From Gammaproteobacteria bacterium (GTDB lineage: Bacteria; Pseudomonadota; Gammaproteobacteria; Eutrophobiales; Eutrophobiaceae), in assembly GCA_026710545.1 (NCBI GenBank), contig JAPOQU010000063.1:1-64000 (forward strand): a stretch of DNA of 64,000 bases. Direction: 5' to 3'. The position numbers and the translations under genes are program-made. Below the pieces are notes generated by a model, which saw only the letters and a list, made by a program, of their open reading frames with translations, had not been told where the DNA came from and did no database searches. This document shows, in pieces, positions 61,199 to 64,000 of the stretch (its first letter is position 1; each line of letters starts with the position of its first letter).

Positions 61199-62320
61199 AT
61201 GCGATACTTGCTGCCCAAGCTGCAAAAAGACCTGAAAAAGAAAATGGTCATCCTGGCCGGCCCGCGCCAGTGCGGCAAAACGACCCTGGCCAGGTCGTTG
61301 TTGGATAAAGACGGTGAATACCTCAACTGGGACGTCGTTAAAGACCGCAGGATTATCCGGGACATTGCATGGCCCAAGAATGCCTCCCTGGTGGTGCTGG
61401 ATGAATTGCACAAGGCCCCCAAGTGGAAAAACCTGCTGAAAGGCGTGGCGGACGAATTCGGCAACAAACCACCCGTGCTTGTCACCGGCAGCGCCCGTCT
61501 TGACAGCTTCCGCAGAACCGGTGACGCTTTGACCGGCAGGCATTACTTTTACCGGCTGCACCCCATCGACGTCGCCGAATCGAAACGCTTCCTGCCCAAG
61601 CTTGATCTCGCTGAGCGCATACAGCGATTGCTGCAAACCGGAGGATTCCCCGAGGCCTTTCTCAACCCGGGTGAAGCTTCCCGGTTACTTAATGACCGGC
61701 TGGAACTGGTGGTCAAGGAAGATAGCCGCGACCTGTCCCGTATCAGTTCCTGGCGCGGCGCTGCCGACCTGGTGGAATTGCTGCGCGAATGCGTGGGGAA
61801 ACCGGTAAAGTACGACAGTCTTGCCCGGGATTTAAGGATTTCTCCTCCTACGGTCAGAAGTTGGATTGAACTGCTGGAAAAACTTTATATCGTTTTTTTG
61901 CTGCCGCCATATTCAAGCCGTCTTTCCCGCAGTATTCGCAAGGAAAAACGGGTGTTCTTTTTCGATTGCGCCGCAGCTTATGATGAGACGCAAGGCGCAC
62001 AACTGGAAAACCTGGTTGCCTGCTGCCTGTTGAAGCACATCCAGTTCAGAAAAGACACCACCGGGGAAAACTGGGATTTATTCTATTTACGGGACAAGGA
62101 AAAACGGGAAGTGGATTTCGTCGTCACGCTCAACCGGCGGGTGTATTGGCTTATTGAGGTTAAAACATCGGATGACAGTATCAGCAACAGTCTCAGGTAC
62201 TACACAGACAGGCTGAAGCCGAAAGAATCCATACAGCTTGTATTACAACTCGACCGCGCCCGGGAAAAGTACGGGATTAAGACTTTGCCTCTCGGAAAGT
62301 GGTTAGAGAGTGTTGGTTAA
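61199..62320 (+). CDS. AAA-type ATPase with DUF4143 domain
   Basis: 373-residue protein. Walker A is ILAGPRQCGKTTLARSL (18-34), Walker B VVLDELHKAP (about 80-89), sensor-like LVTGSARLD. The C-terminal DUF4143 region (about 190-370) contains a nuclease-like core EVDFVVTLNRRVYWLIEVKTSD with the Asp/Glu-x-Lys pattern of PD-(D/E)XK folds. This is a common stand-alone family in mobile and defence-rich regions with no settled function. The family's usual start coincides with ATG 61199, which has no ribosome-binding site. The promoter lies directly before it. Confidence 0.9.
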   Translation: MRYLLPKLQKDLKKKMVILAGPRQCGKTTLARSLLDKDGEYLNWDVVKDRRIIRDIAWPKNASLVVLDELHKAPKWKNLLKGVADEFGNKPPVLVTGSARLDSFRRTGDALTGRHYFYRLHPIDVAESKRFLPKLDLAERIQRLLQTGGFPEAFLNPGEASRLLNDRLELVVKEDSRDLSRISSWRGAADLVELLRECVGKPVKYDSLARDLRISPPTVRSWIELLEKLYIVFLLPPYSSRLSRSIRKEKRVFFFDCAAAYDETQGAQLENLVACCLLKHIQFRKDTTGENWDLFYLRDKEKREVDFVVTLNRRVYWLIEVKTSDDSISNSLRYYTDRLKPKESIQLVLQLDRAREKYGIKTLPLGKWLESVG

Positions 62321-62324
62321 TGCC

Positions 62325-62789
62325 TCAACTTCGAACGGCGATACATTCAACTTCCACCTGTGCGCCGATAGCGAGTCCGTTGGCGCCGAACGCGCTTCTG
62401 GCCGGGTAGCGCTCATCAAACCAGGTTTTGTAGACCTCGTTGAACGTTGCCCATTGGGATATATCCGCCAGCATGACCAGGCACTTGACGAGGTCGTTCA
62501 TGGAATAGCCGTGCGCTTCCAGAGTCGTCTTTATATTTTCCATTGTCTGCCGGGTCTCGCCTTCCAGCCCCCCGGGCGCGAGATTCATGGTGCCGGGTAC
62601 TATGCCGACCTGGCCGGACAGGTATAGTGTGTCGCCCACGCGAACTGCTTCGGACAGGGGGAGACCAGCGGGGAAAACCTTGCCGGAATTGAGATACTCT
62701 GCAGAAGCTGCGTCATCAGCCGATAGCGGCGTTGCCATACTGCCGATAAACATCATGAATATAATCAGGATATTGTATGTTTTGTTCAT
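62325..62789 (-). CDS. Exported RidA/YjgF-family protein
   Basis: 154 residues with a signal peptide (hydrophobic ILIIFMMFIGSMA, cleavage near PLSA). The mature RidA fold has GDTLYLSGQVGI, QTMENIKTTLEAHGYSMNDLVKCLVMLADI, and ARSAFGANGLAIGAQVEVECIAVRS, including the arginine and glutamate used by RidA deaminases. Cytosolic RidA clears reactive enamines and imines. Export suggests a periplasmic imine source, for example the amine-oxidising flavoprotein encoded here, which is inference. Converges on the ATPase gene with four bases between. Confidence 0.87.
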   Translation of the reverse strand: MNKTYNILIIFMMFIGSMATPLSADDAASAEYLNSGKVFPAGLPLSEAVRVGDTLYLSGQVGIVPGTMNLAPGGLEGETRQTMENIKTTLEAHGYSMNDLVKCLVMLADISQWATFNEVYKTWFDERYPARSAFGANGLAIGAQVEVECIAVRS

Positions 62790-62860
62790 GGTTGATAGCT
62801 CACTTTTTTCAGTTTGGATAATTACCTCAGTCTTGTTATTTTATATATTATACATATAAT

Positions 62861-62875
62861 ATGTATTATACGTAT
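62861..62875. promoter_or_regulatory. Operator-like palindrome upstream of toxin-antitoxin pair 2
   Basis: TACATATAATATGTA is a perfect palindrome about one central base and contains a TATAAT box (62865-62870), 21 bases ahead of the antitoxin ATG. Overlap of operator and -10 fits antitoxin autorepression. Confidence 0.5.
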
Positions 62876-62890
62876 ACAACAGGATTTCTT

Positions 62891-63151
62891 ATGACAAACG
62901 TAACAATTACTCAACTACAACGCCATATTGGCGATATTCAGGAGCTGGCTTTAAAGGAACCCGTCTGTATAACCCGAAATGGCCGGGAAAAATATATCCT
63001 GCTATCGGCCGAGGAATACCGGCGCCTGAAACGCCGGGACAGGCAGGTCCTGGGTGTTGAGGACTTGAGTGAGGACGATGTCCGTGACATAGCTGCGGCA
63101 AACGTGCCTGAAGAATACGCATACCTGAACGAGTTGCTCAACGAAGAATAA
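62891..63151 (+). CDS. Phd/YefM-type antitoxin
   Basis: 86-residue protein. MTNVTITQLQRHIGDIQELALKEPVCITRNGREKYILLSAEEYRRLKRR is the typical Phd/YefM N-terminal DNA-binding half. The acidic C-terminal half would cap the toxin. ATG 62891 gives the family start; an upstream ATG (62861) lies inside the operator palindrome. The toxin gene begins 19 bases downstream. Confidence 0.86.
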   Translation: MTNVTITQLQRHIGDIQELALKEPVCITRNGREKYILLSAEEYRRLKRRDRQVLGVEDLSEDDVRDIAAANVPEEYAYLNELLNEE

Positions 63152-63170
63152 CCGAATAAAAAAACTCCGC

Positions 63171-63599
63171 ATGACACAGTTCCCAGCGCCGTTTCCGGGT
63201 CTTGTTATCAGCTATTCCTATCTCTGGCGTCAAGATTACCTTGCGGGGCAGGAGGAAGGCGCCAAAGACAGGCCGTGCGCAGTAGTTCTGTCCAGGAACA
63301 CGAAAGGGAATGATACGGTGGTCACCGTTGCGCCGATAACCCATAGCGAACCGGAGATTCCCGAGATGGCGGTAGAGATACCTGCCAAAGTAAAAGAATA
63401 TCTGAACCTGGACAGTGAAGCTTCCTGGATTATCTGCACGGAAGTGAACCGGTTTGTCTGGCCTGGTCCGGATATAAGCCCGATTACCAGCCAAGGCAAT
63501 AAAACATACAGCTATGGTGTTTTGCCTCCCGGTCTGTTTTCTAAAGTCACTAAAACCATTGTCCGTTCACTGGCAAAAATAGTCAGTCGTAGCGCGTAA
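63171..63599 (+). CDS. PemK-like toxin
   Basis: 142-residue predicted toxin. PFPGLVISYSYLWRQDYLAGQEEGAKDRPCAVVLS matches the beginning of PemK-like type II toxins, with the conserved Arg-Pro-Cys turn. VAPITHSEPEIPEMAVEIP follows. It is encoded directly after a Phd-type antitoxin, a mixed pairing different from the pair at 18083-18668. Expected activity is mRNA cleavage. Confidence 0.82.
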   Translation: MTQFPAPFPGLVISYSYLWRQDYLAGQEEGAKDRPCAVVLSRNTKGNDTVVTVAPITHSEPEIPEMAVEIPAKVKEYLNLDSEASWIICTEVNRFVWPGPDISPITSQGNKTYSYGVLPPGLFSKVTKTIVRSLAKIVSRSA

Positions 63600-63652
63600 C
63601 TAATGATTGACATAACTGCTTATGACATAAGCGGATTCTGCTTTTGGTCGTC

Positions 63653-64000
63653 TTACCCGATACAACCGATACGGGAAAACGGGATTAAGCGCGGGGTGGA
63701 TGCCTGGTAATCCCGGTAAGCCGGGTAGCGGGACAGGGAAATGGATTCGGCGAGCCGGGTTGAACCGAAAAATATCAGGGTAAGCGCGATGAAACCCAGA
63801 CCGGTCCAGTTGACCCACTGTCCCGTTGCCGCAACCGCGAACAGGTAAAACACGTACCACATGCCCATTTCGCAGGTATAAGCGGGGTGCCGGCAGTATC
63901 TGAATAACCCGTTGGTAATAAACGGCTGTTCCACGGGTTCCCCGGCCCCGATTCTGCGTTTCTTGTCCTGTTGAAACCTCCACATCTGCTCATCGGCAAC
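63653..64000 (-). CDS. DUF1295 membrane protein (5' end beyond window)
   Basis: C-terminal part (about 116 residues) of a steroid 5-alpha-reductase-like/DUF1295 integral membrane protein. The frame is open to the right edge, reading VADEQMWRFQQDKKRR. LFRYCRHPAYTCEMGMWYVFYLFAVAATGQWVNWTGLGF and ESISLSRYPAYRDYQASTPRLIPF are diagnostic. The stop is TAG-side at 63653. Function of the family is not settled; related folds include reductases and isoprenylcysteine methyltransferases. Confidence 0.88.
   Translation of the reverse strand, partial: VADEQMWRFQQDKKRRIGAGEPVEQPFITNGLFRYCRHPAYTCEMGMWYVFYLFAVAATGQWVNWTGLGFIALTLIFFGSTRLAESISLSRYPAYRDYQASTPRLIPFSRIGCIG

Noticed and set aside
61199-62320. DUF4143 ATPase plus toxin-antitoxin pair as a defence island
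   Set aside because: No restriction, Abi, retron or CBASS-type genes accompany them, and the intervening RidA gene is metabolic; the evidence is too thin.

Overview
This window looks like part of the chromosome of a marine, probably host-associated, heterotrophic gammaproteobacterium. That assignment is inference. It rests on three TonB-dependent receptors with gammaproteobacterial signal and plug sequences, a complete carnitine and betaine catabolic gene set, BCCT transporters, TPR-sulfotransferases, many dispersed palindromic repeats and two toxin-antitoxin pairs. No rRNA, tRNA, CRISPR array, insertion sequence or phage gene was seen. Base composition looks moderately GC-rich throughout, apart from AT-rich patches around 61140-61200 and 62830-62890.

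Layout. 1-1249: NCS2 purine-type permease, cut by the left edge. 1441-10482: a methyl-group module with two FAD/GcvT dimethylglycine-dehydrogenase-like proteins, an MttB-superfamily methyltransferase, its corrinoid partner and a CoA-acylating semialdehyde dehydrogenase. 10860-17968: a TonB receptor, then a coupled operon of a small coiled-coil membrane protein and two TPR-sulfotransferases. 18083-18668: a toxin-antitoxin pair. 18835-22518: an unusual minus-strand cluster of HD-domain protein, Asp/Asn hydroxylase-like protein, sulfotransferase, Rieske ferredoxin and fatty-acid-desaturase-like oxygenase. 22753-31757: a carnitine locus. On the plus strand it has a class II aldolase, an acyl-CoA dehydrogenase and CaiD. 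On the minus strand it has two BCCT transporters, a CdhR-like regulator, a dehydrocarnitine-cleaving BKACE enzyme and L-carnitine dehydrogenase. 32023-42206: an MFS transporter, then the minus-strand operon of a third dimethylglycine dehydrogenase with soxBDAG and a TupA-like binding protein. 42432-46462: two cupins, a zinc-type glyoxalase I and a TonB receptor. 46900-55001: an AraC regulator, a TonB receptor, a spermidine-dehydrogenase-like flavoprotein, a class III aminotransferase and a GbcA-like Rieske oxygenase. 55244-60923: a secreted creatininase-TPR fusion, two secreted unknowns, an MFS transporter and a betaine-homocysteine methyltransferase homologue. 61199-64000: a DUF4143 ATPase, a secreted RidA protein, a second toxin-antitoxin pair and a DUF1295 protein cut by the right edge.

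How the genes fit together. L-carnitine would enter through BCCT transporters, be oxidised by carnitine dehydrogenase to 3-dehydrocarnitine, and be cleaved with acetyl-CoA to betainyl-CoA plus acetoacetate. After thioester hydrolysis (no thioesterase is visible here), glycine betaine could lose its first methyl by two candidate chemistries: corrinoid MttB-type transfer or GbcA-type Rieske oxygenation. BHMT offers a third outlet to homocysteine. Dimethylglycine and sarcosine would then be demethylated by the FAD/GcvT enzymes and the four-subunit sarcosine oxidase, feeding C1 units to tetrahydrofolate.

The most striking sequence-level feature is a set of dispersed palindromic repeats. They lie between genes, supply stop codons for several genes, and in four places are translated as part of otherwise normal enzymes.

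Gene-free stretches over 300 bases are two. 10483-10859 holds a promoter-like element for the TonB receptor and nothing else recognised. 46463-46899 holds a paired inverted repeat and a weak promoter candidate.
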